From Astrocystis sublimbata (lineage: Eukaryota; Ascomycota; Sordariomycetes; Xylariales; Xylariaceae), in the NCBI GenBank assembly GCA_022453515.1, contig JAJNNY010000018.1, positions 496,001 to 560,000 on the forward strand: a DNA stretch of 64,000 nucleotides, written 5' to 3'. Each line of letters begins with the position of its first letter. Within the stretch, counting starts at the first letter, position 1. The notes under the pieces are model-generated. The model did not search any database. It saw only the letters and a program-made list of their open reading frames with translations, and had not been told where the DNA came from. Shown piece by piece: positions 11,901 through 23,921 of the stretch. The translations under genes and the position numbers were made by a program.

Positions 11901-14900
11901 GCGCAGATACTGCGAGCGAATGTTCATTGCCAGACAGACCGTGGCCATCGAGGCATCTCTCAACGCAGCTTGTGATCAGTCACTTTGTTGTTTTCTAAGT
12001 CCACGAACTGATTACGAAGAAAACAACGAAGCGTGCGTGGCTTGAGAGCAAGAGAACAGAAGCAGCTTGAGAGCCACAGCCCCGGGACGATCCACCTCAT
12101 GTCATTTAGCGACATGGCCCCGTCACATACCCGAAAAATAAACACCGCCAAAAAGGGCACACCCGTGACGTTTTGTGTTGCGTGCATCGGCAGACTAACC
12201 TCAGCTAGGTAGGTCATACAATCCTTCCCCGTTTCTACCCAGGGGCAGAGCTGGCCACTGAGCCCGAAACAGAGGGGAAGCGCTCGTTGATCACCGGCTT
12301 AATTAACATGTTATTCAAGGGTTCAAGTGGGTTACCGCGTGATGTTTTCAAGTGCCTGCCGGCATTGCGTTTCGATTACGAGTATTATTATTACTACATA
12401 CTGTAGTGGTCACAAAAAGTCACTTGACCGATCTTACCGATGAACAGATGGGTTAGGCCTCATATCCATGCCCATAAGATACCCGAGTACCCATACACAG
12501 CTCCGCAGCGTTGTTCTTGCTGGTTTCTGCTTAGACCTTTGCTCACTCTTATTACGGGACCGAAGTTAACAGGCCAAGGATGTTCACGCAACTTACAGCA
12601 CTGACATGAGTAAACATTCGGGCCAGTTGACTTGTAGGCATGTTATATGCTGTCCTATGTACAAGTGCCTATTCAGTCTCGCAGACGAGTGGTATGAACG
12701 ACATGTAGCGAATACTGGAACAGGTTGGCAAAGAGACTACCTGCCCGGAGCCGGCCACCGCTTGACCAAACAGACGCCCTGAAGCCACGATAATCCTCCA
12801 AGCAAAATACCGGTGCTGTGTCTACATGAATACATACAGAGATCGTCCTAACCCCGTCCACGCGACGATGTTGTTTAATCCGCCGCGTCGAAACTAAGGA
12901 GGACTATTACGTCACCTTTGAGCACTGTGCAGTGGATCTCCAATACAAATCGTCCCATTTCAAATAATCCTTTTCGATTATAGATCTTCAATGAGATCTT
13001 ACACAGAAGGATTCCCCAATTTGCCCGAGTTCGCATACCAAGTGCTCTTGAACAGCCCAACTACGCGATCACTCAACCAGAGAACATGGACCCTACCCAG
13101 GAAATGGGCCTGAGGAGCGCCAGGCCATTGATCATCTGCGGATGCGCTCACTAAATTCGATCATCGCAAGGCGAGGCTGTTTTAAGATGGTAGACTTCCC
13201 CCACGGACCAGAGCAGGGTCGACTGTTGTGCAATATAACTTGGTGGCACACCAACCAGATAGGGGAAATCGGTGTAACGCTTACAATCAGGGTAGATTGT
13301 TGGCACAAGAAGGGGCGGATACGTCTCTCTAGGCATATAGGCAATCGGCCAACTGCGCAATTCATTGGTTTACTCGATGATTTCGCTGTCTTCTCGGATA
13401 CTCTAATTACGTGGTACTCTACTACTTGCTATATATGAGTAACTCCTGGGGGCTATCCGTTGCTTTTGGCTGTTGGAGAAAACGTCGGATATCACGTAGT
13501 GGATATTCTGCTCGTCCCGACGTACCTGCAATTTGTTCTGTGCTACGCCTTGATTGTAGGGTTTCTGGTTTCCCTGCAAAGGGAAGAGCACGTAGTGGCA
13601 TATACAGTGCCGAAGCAGATAGTTAATCCTACGGCATACCTATATGTGTCTGTGGAATATCCGGAATGCCTCTCTTAGGCAATTGGGAGTATCGGGAAGC
13701 AAGGGAGCATTCTTGATCTTGTGCTTGGTCAATCTCGGGGCTCCCCGTTCGCTCGTTCGCTTAGATATCATCAACTGTGTGTTTGATCATACCAAGGCAA
13801 TTTTTCTCCGCAACCAACCCACAACACACTTGGAGATGCACATGTAGCATGGTGTACGTGCAAGGTAGGTAGTTTCACAACCGAACCATCTGCTATACCC
13901 CGCATACCTGCTCTAAGATATTGATGATTTGATTCTTAACGCAACTGCAGGTGTTGAGCAACGGATCGTGCAATTGTGGGTGGGTAGGTAGGTAGTAAAA
14001 GCAACCAAAACACACTTGCACAGCGCAGGACAACGTGGGCCACGGTCTGCTATTACGGAGTAGTGCGGCCCAGGAACACATGTTCTGCGCATATCTACCT
14101 TGTGTAACCAGTGTGTAAAAGAAAGAAAGGGAGAAAAAAGTTATAATGTTGGTTGGCTTGTACAAGGTTGTATACTTATTTAGCGGCTAGCTTAAGGTAT
14201 CCTGACGATTCAGTACTGTGAGGTGGAAGTGGTGTGCAGGATGACGGGGGTGGGTACGACGGGTACTAGCGGGCCTAGAATCATCCCAAGCTTCAGTTCT
14301 GCGGCCAGTCCTGCGACCCGTACCAGCCAGACGGTTTGTCCGCGACTAGGCGCGAACAGTGGCCGGCCGCCCACACAGCCGAGCAGCCACACCAAGTAGG
14401 TACTTACCTAAGGTACTGTATCTTGGGCACTCCCGCACTCCAGACCGGGGCAGACCTATGAAGTACCTACCTCGGCACCTAACTCACCCACACGCAAAAC
14501 CAACTTGCCAGGACACAACCCAAGCACCCAAGCGTGCCAAGGTACCTCCTACCTTACTGGAATGATTGTTCGGCGCTTCAACCGCTTATTTGTAGGCGCA
14601 ATCTTCCCATTCCCATCTATCCCCCTTTCTTAAATAAGGGTCGATCCTTTAACGTAAACAACGTACATGTCCAGGTAGGCAGGTACCTCCCATGAGCGCC
14701 TGGCTGGACCGTCCCCACCATCAGCTCATACAGATCCCCAATCTCTGCCGTTGTTGTCTTCTCCTCACCAATTCGGCATCGACTTGTCGTCGTCGTTGTT
14801 GCAGTTGTCGCCGTCGCACCGAGTGCCATCGCCAAAGCAGGGGGTCCGGAGAAATAGTCGGGCATGCCCTTGCCGCTGTAGTGGCGCATACCTAATATCT

Positions 14901-15163
14901 TTGGCACTTCGCTATGTGTAGCACCCGCATGGTCCCTCCACCGTTCCACATACCATGACGTGCTGCGACCAAAGCGAAAGAAAAGAACATGGCACTGGGG
15001 CATGGCTCTATCACTAGGCACGCGTGGTCCTGCTGCGTACCACCTGAGGTATCTCACCTCACAAACAAAAAGGGTACTTTTGGCAGTGGTGCATTGTTTT
15101 TGCCATCCATCGCACTTGGGCGACATACCACAGCACAAATATTTGAGCAGGTATATATGTCAC

Positions 15164-15175
15164 TTTTTTTTTTTT
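15164..15175. repeat. T12 homopolymer
   Basis: A run of twelve T follows tatatatgtcac. It may be a nucleosome-depleted tract, but no gene is called beside it. Confidence 0.85.
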
Positions 15176-17377
15176 CCTTTTTGCGACTACCTACGGGACG
15201 GTGGTTCGTATCACATCGTCCCTGACTTGATTCGACTAGTGAGAAAAAAACACTGCAAACAATCTTGTCTCACTTCGTTCCGTTTGGTCTGCACCACTCA
15301 ACTCGCCCACCACTCCCATGGCCTCCTCCATGTCGCCAAGCACGATGTAAATAGGTCGCACCGGCCGAGCGAACCACTCCATCCGTCCCATCCACTAAGG
15401 TGATGGACCCCAAATTGCCAACCAATCAGCACATGTACCAGCGTCTCGGGCAGAGCTTGCGTTCCTAGACCAGCGCGCGCCACCCCTTGGCTAGGCAGCG
15501 CCTCGGGAGAATAGTCGGAGGAGCAGGTGTTGGACAAAGAAGGGGGAGGGATTGGGAAAAAATCCCTCCCCGTGGCCACCCAATCCGACAGGGTATCAGG
15601 CAACTGACACACAGTTCCGATCGACAAATCACTCGATTAGTGGCGTACTAACGCCTCCAAATCTGTCCCAGCAAACTGTCTAGCGCAAAGCCAAGCCGGC
15701 TAGGTCATCCACCCGTCCACCTCGTCCACCTCATCCACCGAATACTCGCAGCAATCAGCCACGAGCTGATCTACCATGAGGCCCGAGGCCCACCCTCATC
15801 ATTGCACCAACCAATGTCCGGCACTCCCACCCCAGGAAACCAAGCATTGTTACTAGCTCGTGACAGGCTATACTAGCCGTCATCGACCATGACGGGCCCT
15901 CTCGCCCTCTCGCCTGTAATCGTTCACTGAATACGTGCTTAGCATCCTGCACACCCAAGTCGATATCACAGTACATGCATGTTGCATGAAATCATGACTC
16001 AACTCCCGCCCAAGAGTGCCTTGCTTCTCATCCTACATGGTAGATGAATGCTAGGTAGGTTGGCGGGGAGTCTGGCAATCTGTTGCAACAACTACTCTGT
16101 TGTGGTGGTGCCTCAGGTTTGTATCAACAGCCTGCTTTCAGAAGGTGGGTAATGGTATAGATGCAATATACTGTATGCGAGAGCGCGTTCATCGGCGTCA
16201 TGTGCGCTTGCTTGCTCATGGTGAGTACATACACATGTAGGTAGGTACCTAATGTAGTCATTCGATCGATCGTCCACGGTTTGTCTTACTCGACTGTGCT
16301 CTTATCGTATTGTCTTTGCTCAGCCTTATAACAGATCGCCTTTGCCCGTTAGTAGTTCCCCATAAACCCTCTTCTTTGATGTGAATTGCTCTCATTCATT
16401 TCTCCCATGTATACGTACATGAATGACCACAACACACATCAGTACGAACTCAACGGCAGATCGATCATGCTGTCTGTAGTGGTCTTCATTTGCTTGCCGT
16501 GGCTAGCCGGGCCGAGCCTTGTTCATGACGCTTCTCGAGGCCCATAGACTAGATACATCGCTGTGTCAATTGGTTGGTTGGTTTTGGGACAGAATGAACC
16601 TGATGGTGAGTATAGGCTTGATTGATCATGAAGCAGAGGTCCAGGCTGGATGGATGCAATCTCGACGGTGCTTCATCCTGTTCTTTTCTTTCGCCAGGCC
16701 GCACGACTAAGACACTATTTCAATTCAATTCATTTCATTTCATTTCACCAGGCTTAGATAATTGCGATATGATGCGCTTTTTGCGTGTGTCTTGAACAGG
16801 CCTTTAACTTTAAGTCTTTAACTCTAAGTAAGAGCCGCATCGTGGTCTCGGTCAGACATGTCATCTCTGGGCCGGCAGTTTCCCTCTCCATCCGTGTCTC
16901 AGCCAAATGGTCACCAGTAGTCGTTTTCTGGCTACTTCGGCGTTCTCAGTGCGACCCTATGAAGGGTGATCCCGCATCCGTTCCAAGGGACTGTAGTATC
17001 AAGCGCTCCGTGTCCAGCGCCACACGATGCACAAGGTGCTCTCAGCCAGTGCGGGCCCGCCACCCGTGATTGACGAGCGAGCGAGCGAGGAGCGAGCCGC
17101 ACCCCTCCTTTCCCGATGGTTGCGCCGGCTTGAAAGGCGTTGTAGTTGCAGGCTTGTCAGTCGGTACTAGGTAGTAAGTAGTACATAGTACGAGTACCTA
17201 AGGGCCTGCCTACCTACCACGTACGGCCTTGTCCTCGCCTCTCACTCGAGCACTTGCCCACCCCCCGAGCGGGCGGCATGGGCAGGGCACGAGTACACTG
17301 TCGCGCTTCCCACGCTAAGTGCTGGCTTGGTCTTGGTGCTGGCTTAGTCCTTGCCTCCTGCGTTCAGGTAGGGGCAC

Positions 17378-17420
17378 AGTAGGTAGGCGAGTAGGTAGGC
17401 GAGTAGGTAGGCGAGTAGGT
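17378..17420. repeat. 12-mer AGTAGGTAGGCG tandem repeat
   Basis: Three exact copies (17378-17389, 17390-17401, 17402-17413) and a partial fourth are present. The unit contains the TAGGTAGG motif that is scattered through the intergenic DNA of this window. Confidence 0.95.
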
Positions 17421-18271
17421 TAGGTAGGTACCTCAGGGGCGTAAGTACCCGTGGGATCCACAGGCGAGTGAGGACTCGCAGCGGACGAGGCCTCTTGTAC
17501 ATGGACAAGGCGCAACGTACCGGTAGAGTATCCGGGTACCTGACCCCGGCATCGCACTGTCGCTGCCCTGGGCGCCGTGCCCATCGCACCCCCCCCCAAT
17601 GCACGCCATGGGGCCACCACAGAGAAGACGGCACTAACGAGCCACGCACCCACCAACCGGGGGCTGCGGGTACATGAGTACCTGAGTATCTGGGAGTACT
17701 GCTGAGGAGGTATCCCGGGATGCGACCAGGATGCGACCGGGATGCAGGCTGGAACAGCAGCTAGGTACACTGCCTAGGGTGGGCGTGCACTCCACACCTT
17801 ACTTAGATCTAAATTTTGCTGAAGTCACAACTCGACTAGACCCCGAGCTGGTCTTCGTGTATGTCAAGCTATAACATTGCGCGCTTCCCTTGCAGCGCAG
17901 CCTCCGACTTTCCCACTTCCTCCCGCTCCTTCCCTCTCCACCGCACGCAAGCACGCAACGCTTACTTCCTCTTATACCGACCCCCCCCTGCACCTGCAGA
18001 TTGTCTAGAAGCTGCAACTTGCAACTTTGAACTCTCTTCAGTGCCTACATAATAGTTCCGCTTTGCGTCTGCAGGCACCGGTGGCTCATGCATGCCACCA
18101 CACACCTCACCTCGTGAGCCGCCTTGCCCGCTTAAGCTTTTTGCGAGCTGCTCGCCGTGAGCCGTGAGGGGGGACAGCACCTGGGCATTCATTATATATG
18201 CCCGTGCTCTGTCCCAGCTCTCCAGCGTCACCCTTCCGACACTTGAGACACTTCCGACCCTTCAGCAAGCT

Positions 18272-18298
18272 TAGATATACTAGATATACTAGATATAC
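18272..18298 (+). repeat. Triple 9-mer TAGATATAC in the promoter of the zinc-cluster gene
   Basis: Three exact head-to-tail copies of TAGATATAC lie about 300 bases upstream of the ATG of the Zn2Cys6 gene. They could be a regulator binding array or simply a short tandem repeat. No factor is known to me for this site. Confidence 0.6.
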
Positions 18299-18590
18299 CG
18301 TGGCCACCTCGGTTGTCCCTTGATTCCACATCTTGAGTCCTCCACTACCGATTCGTCGGATCACTGAACAGCAGCTCACTCTTATCCATCCGCGTCATGT
18401 TTACTGGCCATACGCTACTGCCGGTCTTGGTTGGGAATACTCATTGAACTTGCCGCCACGCCAGTATCGAGGCCGGAAAACGGGTTACATCGCCAGACGC
18501 CTCGTGACCCTGGTGTGCGATTCCATAGCCGCTCTCGGAATCTGCGACAACAACCCACGAACTGACGGTGTTTGATGTTCCTGCCAAAGC

Positions 18591-20118
18591 ATGGAAGGAG
18601 GCTCGCCAGGCAGGGGACATCGTAGACAGCAATACCCCGACGAAAACCCAAACTCTCCCGGAAGACGTTATAGACACCCAAACCCCGACGAACCCCCAAT
18701 CACAGGGCACCTACCTGTTAGACCTCACAACCACGATAGCTCTTCGTATCCGCCGCTTCCTGGTGAAGACCCCAGAGCCACCGCGCACTATCCTCGAGCG
18801 CAAATGGCGGCCGGCCCTCTAACCCTACCGTCGATCCATGATCGCTCTGAGATGTACGCCCCCAGTGCCAGAACATGGGAGTCGAGAGGACCTGGATACG
18901 CGCCCTCGCCCGCTGCCACTAATGGCTATCTGCCACCGAACGGTGGCCCCGGTCCATCATACTCCCCTGCTGCGACCGCCGGTAGTCCCTATCCTCCTCC
19001 CGGAGGGCCTCACCAGCCGTACCCAATAACCCCCTCCCCGGCACATCCTCATGACGGCAGAAATAGCTTTCCGCCGCCCCCGCATCATCCGCACGCCCAG
19101 GATCATCGACACGTCTATGCGCCTGAGCCAAACGTTCACGATCCTCGAGGTGGCTTCGCGTCAGATCCTCGTGGTAATCGCATGATCAATTACCCCAACC
19201 AGCCTCATGGACCTATGGTGAATGGGGGAGGTGCCTATGATCATATGTACCGCAACGACGGCGCACCTATGGCATATGCGCCGGAATATGCGAGGGGCCA
19301 GAGTGCTGTTATCGCCCACGGCCAGTCTGCTCCCCGGCAAAGGACCTCGATTGCCTGTAAATATTGCCGGAGAAGAAAGGTAAGGAATTAACACCATGCA
19401 GGGTTGCGGCAGGATCCTAGAGATGTGGTTTGGGCGGACTCAGTTGCTGACAGATATCTAGATCCGTTGCAGTGGCTATGCCACCGGTGGCAAGTGCACG
19501 AACTGCCTCAAGATGAACCAGGAATGCGTATTCCAGCCTGTCAGCTCCACTTCGTCGACTGCATTTGTTCCTGTATCAGCACTTGCCGGTGGCGTGCCAC
19601 CTGGTATGCAGCTATTCGGAGCGTATGGACAGCCTTTGGCACACGCAACACCGGGGGCCTTCCCACCAGCGATGGGCAACTATCAGATTGCAGGATCGAA
19701 TCCTCAATTAACCCCGCCACATTACAATCAACCGCTTCCGTCCCCCAATGGTTCGACGCAATCTCATTGGGAAGAGACGTCGGACACTAGTAGACGACGC
19801 CACCGAACGTCAGAAGAACACGGGGTCCGTTTGCCACCACCCAGCAATTTCCCCGACGACAACTCGAGACGTCGATCCCCATCAAGTAACAGTCCAAACC
19901 CCGTAGCCCTGTACCCAGCAAGTCAGCCTCAGCCGATTCCTCGCACAAGCCTCGACGACAATATAACGCCTCCGCCGAGGGGTAGTCCGGCTGGGGCTCC
20001 AGTTAACGCCTCGGTCATGAACATTGGGAACCTGATGAGTTCAAATTCTCCATCTGGACCGGATAATGAGATAGATCGAGGGATGCTGGGTCGGCTTGAT
20101 CGTCGTCGGAGACAATGA
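18591..20118 (+). CDS. Zn2Cys6 (fungal binuclear zinc cluster) transcription factor
   Basis: Two exons, 18591-19379 and 19462-20118, joined across an 82-base phase-0 intron (donor AAG|gtaagg, branch-like ctgac, acceptor ctag) give a 481-residue protein. An in-frame TGA at 18573-18575 just before the ATG fixes the start unless the leader is spliced. Residues 1-250 are rich in Pro, His, Gly and Tyr and look disordered. Residues 256-285 carry the complete cluster C-x2-C-x6-C-x8-C-x2-C-x6-C (Cys256, 259, 266, 275, 278, 285), which in this family binds two zinc ions and contacts CGG-type DNA sites. The intron falls between the second and third cysteine. The remaining 200 residues are Ser/Pro-rich, and I see no fungal-specific TF middle homology domain. 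The protein should therefore be a nuclear DNA-binding regulator of unknown targets. The gene stands alone, with gene-poor DNA on both sides. Confidence 0.9.
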
Positions 20119-20433
20119 TTCGCCCCAATTGCTGTGTTCCACGACTACCCACCGGATCATCACGTCTCTGACGGGGCGATGTGAAGACATGCTGTCAGCT
20201 GGCTGGCCACAAATTATAATTATTGGAGGGGTATGAAGACGAAAAAAACTCGCGCTTATTCATTGCAGTTTCATACAAATGGCTTGGTGGTTAGCTTTGG
20301 CATCGCGTCAATGGATAGATACCGGGTGGTCTCCGGTTTTCTTGATATCCTAGCGGCCCGGGGGGATCGGAAGGGGATGAGATACACTGGCTTGCCTCAC
20401 GGCACATCATGGGAACAACGACAAACTTAATTG

Positions 20434-20452
20434 CATACATACATACATACAC
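20434..20452. repeat. CATA tetranucleotide repeat
   Basis: About four and a half CATA units run in tandem downstream of the zinc-cluster gene. Confidence 0.85.
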
Positions 20453-21250
20453 TCGGGTCTTCACAGAATTGTTACGTTGTAGGGGTGACGGTGTGCCACC
20501 AATTCACATTAGAAGACGTCATGGTGGCTATGGGAGTAATACAAATTGCTATAAGATAGACGCGCCTGGGTTCAGAACCCGACACGATGCCATGAAGATC
20601 CGAAAATGAAAAAATCAGGTTGCCACCTCGTACATTGCGCTATCGATGAACATGATCAACTCCCAGCGGGTGCTCCAATCTTATGATTGAAATATAATAT
20701 TATGGTGAGTGGTACTGTCACATGCCATCTACGAGGTGTTTATGCCATGCAGATCTTGGGTGTGATTGTGTGGCTATTCACGTCCCGGTCTACTCGTTTT
20801 ACCGATTCCAATCCTGAGCTTTCGGGAAGGGAGCTGCGTTCTTGACTCTCCTGCTTGGGATGGGGTCATGGTCCGTCCATAAGGGGACGGAAAGGATTAT
20901 AAGGTATAGCAAATGCCTGATAACCAAGAAATGCTACACTAGTCAGCTGGGCTGGCATTGCGTGTCAGTATAGGAAGGAGTGGAGAGTGGTGATCACGAT
21001 GTCGCCCGCCCCCGAGGGCACGGTTCCAAACGGGCTCTGGACCGCTCCATTCTAATGGGGCTGGGGCTCACACAGTTCTTGCAGGTAATATCTTGTCGTG
21101 GACCGGCCAATCAAGGAGGACGGACGCTGGCTGGTTCTTCTGACTCCCTTAGCTCGCTTCCAATGCGTTTCGTCAGATCAGATCAGAATACCAAAATCAC
21201 ACAAAAGCCACAAACACAAGCCCAATATTGGCATGAATACGTCTTGTCCT

Positions 21251-21276
21251 TGCCTGCCTGCCTGCCTGCCTGCCTG
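21251..21276. repeat. TGCC tetranucleotide repeat
   Basis: Six and a half units of TGCC are in succession. Confidence 0.9.
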
Positions 21277-21426
21277 TCGGTCTGGCTCACCATATTTTAC
21301 CCACCCAGTAATAATTAAATATAGCATGTACGGTAGGTTTAGTTAGGTACATGTAGATAAGGTAGGTTAGGTAGACATCATCTTTCCACCCATCAGCTTA
21401 GCTTCGCTTACCTCCCTAGCTTATCC

Positions 21427-21470
21427 GACACCGACACCGACACCGACTGGGCTGGGCTGGGCTGGGCTGG
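21427..21470. repeat. CCGACA array abutting GGGCT array
   Basis: Three to four units of CCGACA (21427-21447) run directly into four units of GGGCT (21448-21470). Confidence 0.9.
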
Positions 21471-22163
21471 TAGTGGTGGCTAGGACAACGGCTACTAAGG
21501 AAGTAAGTAAACACCGTCGATACCCTTACTGCAGACCTAGGTACCTAAGGAAAGGACTATTCATCAGCACTAATTACCCGGAGGCTACTTTCGCTACTCA
21601 TGATTCAGCTGAGAAAAGGTGAGAGAGAGGCTCAGCCCCTTTTGCTCCCTCCCATCCCTCCAATACATCGGTGAATTTTGATCCATTGGGACCGAGTTTG
21701 TAGTAGTATCATACTGTGTGTGTGTGACAGGATCACACATGGAAATATGGGATGGGGAAACCATACTGTTTGGTGTGTCTGGGCCTGGGCATAAATAATG
21801 GTTCGTTTCATGATTTGTTTGCTTTTCTTGCAGCGTGATTTTGGTACTATGCTGCTACATTCGAAGGAGATTCAACTGAATTGATTAATTACGACTCATG
21901 GTTGCTAATCTCCGGATGGGATCGAATCTTTAGGCCTCCATTTGTTTAGACTGTTGTCGTGGATGACAACCACGGTCAACCAATTACCTAGGTATCTATC
22001 TGTGTACTTATCCAGCGGATGGTTAGTGATTGCGCTACGCACCGTACCGTAGTCGCTGTATTCTGAACAGGACGGACGCGGACCTTTGTTTTCCGCAATT
22101 CGAACCCATCCAGGGACTCAAACCAGCCTGCAGAAGGTCGTTCTTCCCTGCAATTGGGTGTGT

Positions 22164-22208
22164 GGAGAGGGGGGGAGAGAAGAGAGGAGGGGAAAGGAGG
22201 GGAGGGGG
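22164..22208. repeat. 45-base homopurine tract
   Basis: An uninterrupted run of A and G with several G4-G7 blocks. It could form a triplex or a G-quadruplex; no function is shown by the sequence. Confidence 0.85.
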
Positions 22209-23402
22209 CCATGCAAATAATGGTGGGAAAACAACTGACTCGGTCAAGCAAAATGATTCAGATTTGATGTGCTTAGTTGTTAGTTTTGTATAGTACTCGC
22301 TTGTGGCCCAGAAGTATCCCCGTCGTCCATCTGGACTTCCCGCGTACCTCGACCGGGTACATGATCTGAGAAGGCAGGGAGTAACCGTCCCGTAGCTTGT
22401 ACACTAGGAGCGGTCCTCTTTGTGTACCCCAGGAAACGTGACGAGCACAAACAGGTACCATTGTTAGGGCCACCAAACAAAGCAATCTGACCTCGGGACC
22501 AACAGCTCATTTACCGATAATTATTGCCGCTATGAATTCGAATGAATATTGGGCCGTTACTTTCCATTCCATGGACCAAGGCAACACGAAGAGGACAGCC
22601 ACGCGGGACTATTGCGATCCTCGCTCTCAGATTCTATGAATGCGGGGATGGGACGGTTTGCCAATTACGAGAAATGCAAGCATATGTAATAGAGCCTTTC
22701 TGGTGACTCACCAGTAAATATGGTTGTAGGGACCAGGCATATTCCTGGGCGGCGGTTGCGCTCTTTGCTGCAGGATTTACCAGGCCATTCGTTGTTGCCT
22801 TGCTTGTATACATGCAGTAACATAGTATACAAGTGTCAAGCTTTGTCATAAACTCTATATTCCTACATTCATCCAACCACAGACTGTCTCGCTAATGGTA
22901 ACACGAAATCTGTATGTCTTGTCCTACCAATTACTAGCTCATATCAGAGCACAAGTCACGACCCTCCACGCGTCCTCTCATTTATTGTGACTTGTCGGGG
23001 TAACCAAATGGAGTACTCGTGAACTTAGATCGAAATGTTATTTACTTCCAAGAATCAATGGTCAGAACCCGGAGCAGTGACGAAAAAAAGAGACACGAGA
23101 GTTAACTTGTCCAGCAGCTCGAAACACGGATGCCCGCGAGTCATGGAGCCTAGGAATTCTATCAGTCTCGTGCCTGGCTGGCTGCAACTCGCTGGCACGG
23201 ACCGCCGGTGACATATCGTAAACTAAGCGTGTTCAGATAGGTAGCTGCGTGCCTGAACCTTGGCCATGAATGACCCAGTAAATACGAGTTTGGAATGGAG
23301 TCTCCTCGAGATCTAAAGACGAGAGCTCGGAAGGAAGTATACGTAAGCGCTCCTAGATTTCATCTGAGCAAAAAGTGGGCGCGAGTCCTTGATGTCGTCA
23401 GG

Positions 23403-23917
23403 TGTAACAAGGGCTAGATTTCTAGGGCTTGGAATAGGCTTCGATTCAGCTAATAATTCTCTAGGGCACAAAAGGGTCCATGTCCTCCTAAAGCCTCTAC
23501 TCCAGGCTGGAGGAATCCCTTCTATTTATGCTCCTTCTGGCAGCCCTTGAGGCCGGCTTCGGACCTTCCTCGGGTCTGCGGCAACGCCTCACTTATGCCT
23601 GTTGGTTGTCGCCTGCATACGGAGGTCCTCATGACCTTCTAGATCCGTAGCTCTGATCCAATCATCTACATATTCAGAGGTTTAGGGCGCGTAGGCTTCC
23701 TATTTGGGTAGCCCGGAAGTGACCCGTGTGACATCAGGAGGAAAGTAGATGGCTACCGAGATGTTCAGCGACGAAATTAAAGGGGTCTCTTTTTTCCCTG
23801 TCGCGGAAACTCCCTTAGTTACACGATGACTTGACATTGAGACCAGCACGTCAGCGGGAAAAGGGAGGGACCGCCCTCCTATGGAGCGGTGCAAGAGCTC
23901 GCCGAACTTTGCTTACA
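23403..23917. mobile_element. Candidate solo LTR (515 bases)
   Basis: The element starts TGTAACAAGGG and ends GCTTACA, giving a 5-bp TGTAA/TTACA inverted end. The 4-mer CAGG flanks both sides (23399-23402 and 23918-23921); read with a one-base overlap the repeat is CAGGT. A TATA-like ctatttatg lies at 23522-23530. The sequence is more GC-rich than its surroundings and contains no recognisable coding sequence. The short duplication could arise by chance, so this call is weaker than the 53 kb element. Confidence 0.5.
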
Positions 23918-23921
23918 CAGG

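Larger units (their letters stand above)
6467..18590. other. Gene-less stretch rich in simple repeats
   Basis: No gene is supportable across 12 kb. Open frames up to 173 codons (14617-15138 on minus) lack known domains and consistent splicing partners. The region is dominated by short tandem repeats and TACCTA/TAGGTA clusters, listed separately. The last 400 bases probably hold the promoter and leader of the zinc-cluster gene, with a TATA-like ttatatat at about 18191. Confidence 0.55.
20119..23402. other. Gene-less stretch with simple repeats
   Basis: This holds the 3' flank of the zinc-cluster gene, then no supportable gene. It contains several microsatellites and a long homopurine tract, which are listed separately. 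Open frames here are short and have no recognised domain. Confidence 0.55.

Noticed and set aside
14617..15138. 173-codon minus-strand frame
   Set aside because: It has no domain or homology I recognise. It includes low-complexity Thr runs from a trinucleotide-like stretch.
17378..17420. Regular repeat considered as a CRISPR-like array
   Set aside because: The 12-base units are directly adjacent without spacers, in a fungal context; it is a simple tandem repeat.
20520..20595. Possible tRNA around gggttcagaaccc
   Set aside because: The loop breaks the invariant A58, and the acceptor and anticodon stems cannot be formed.
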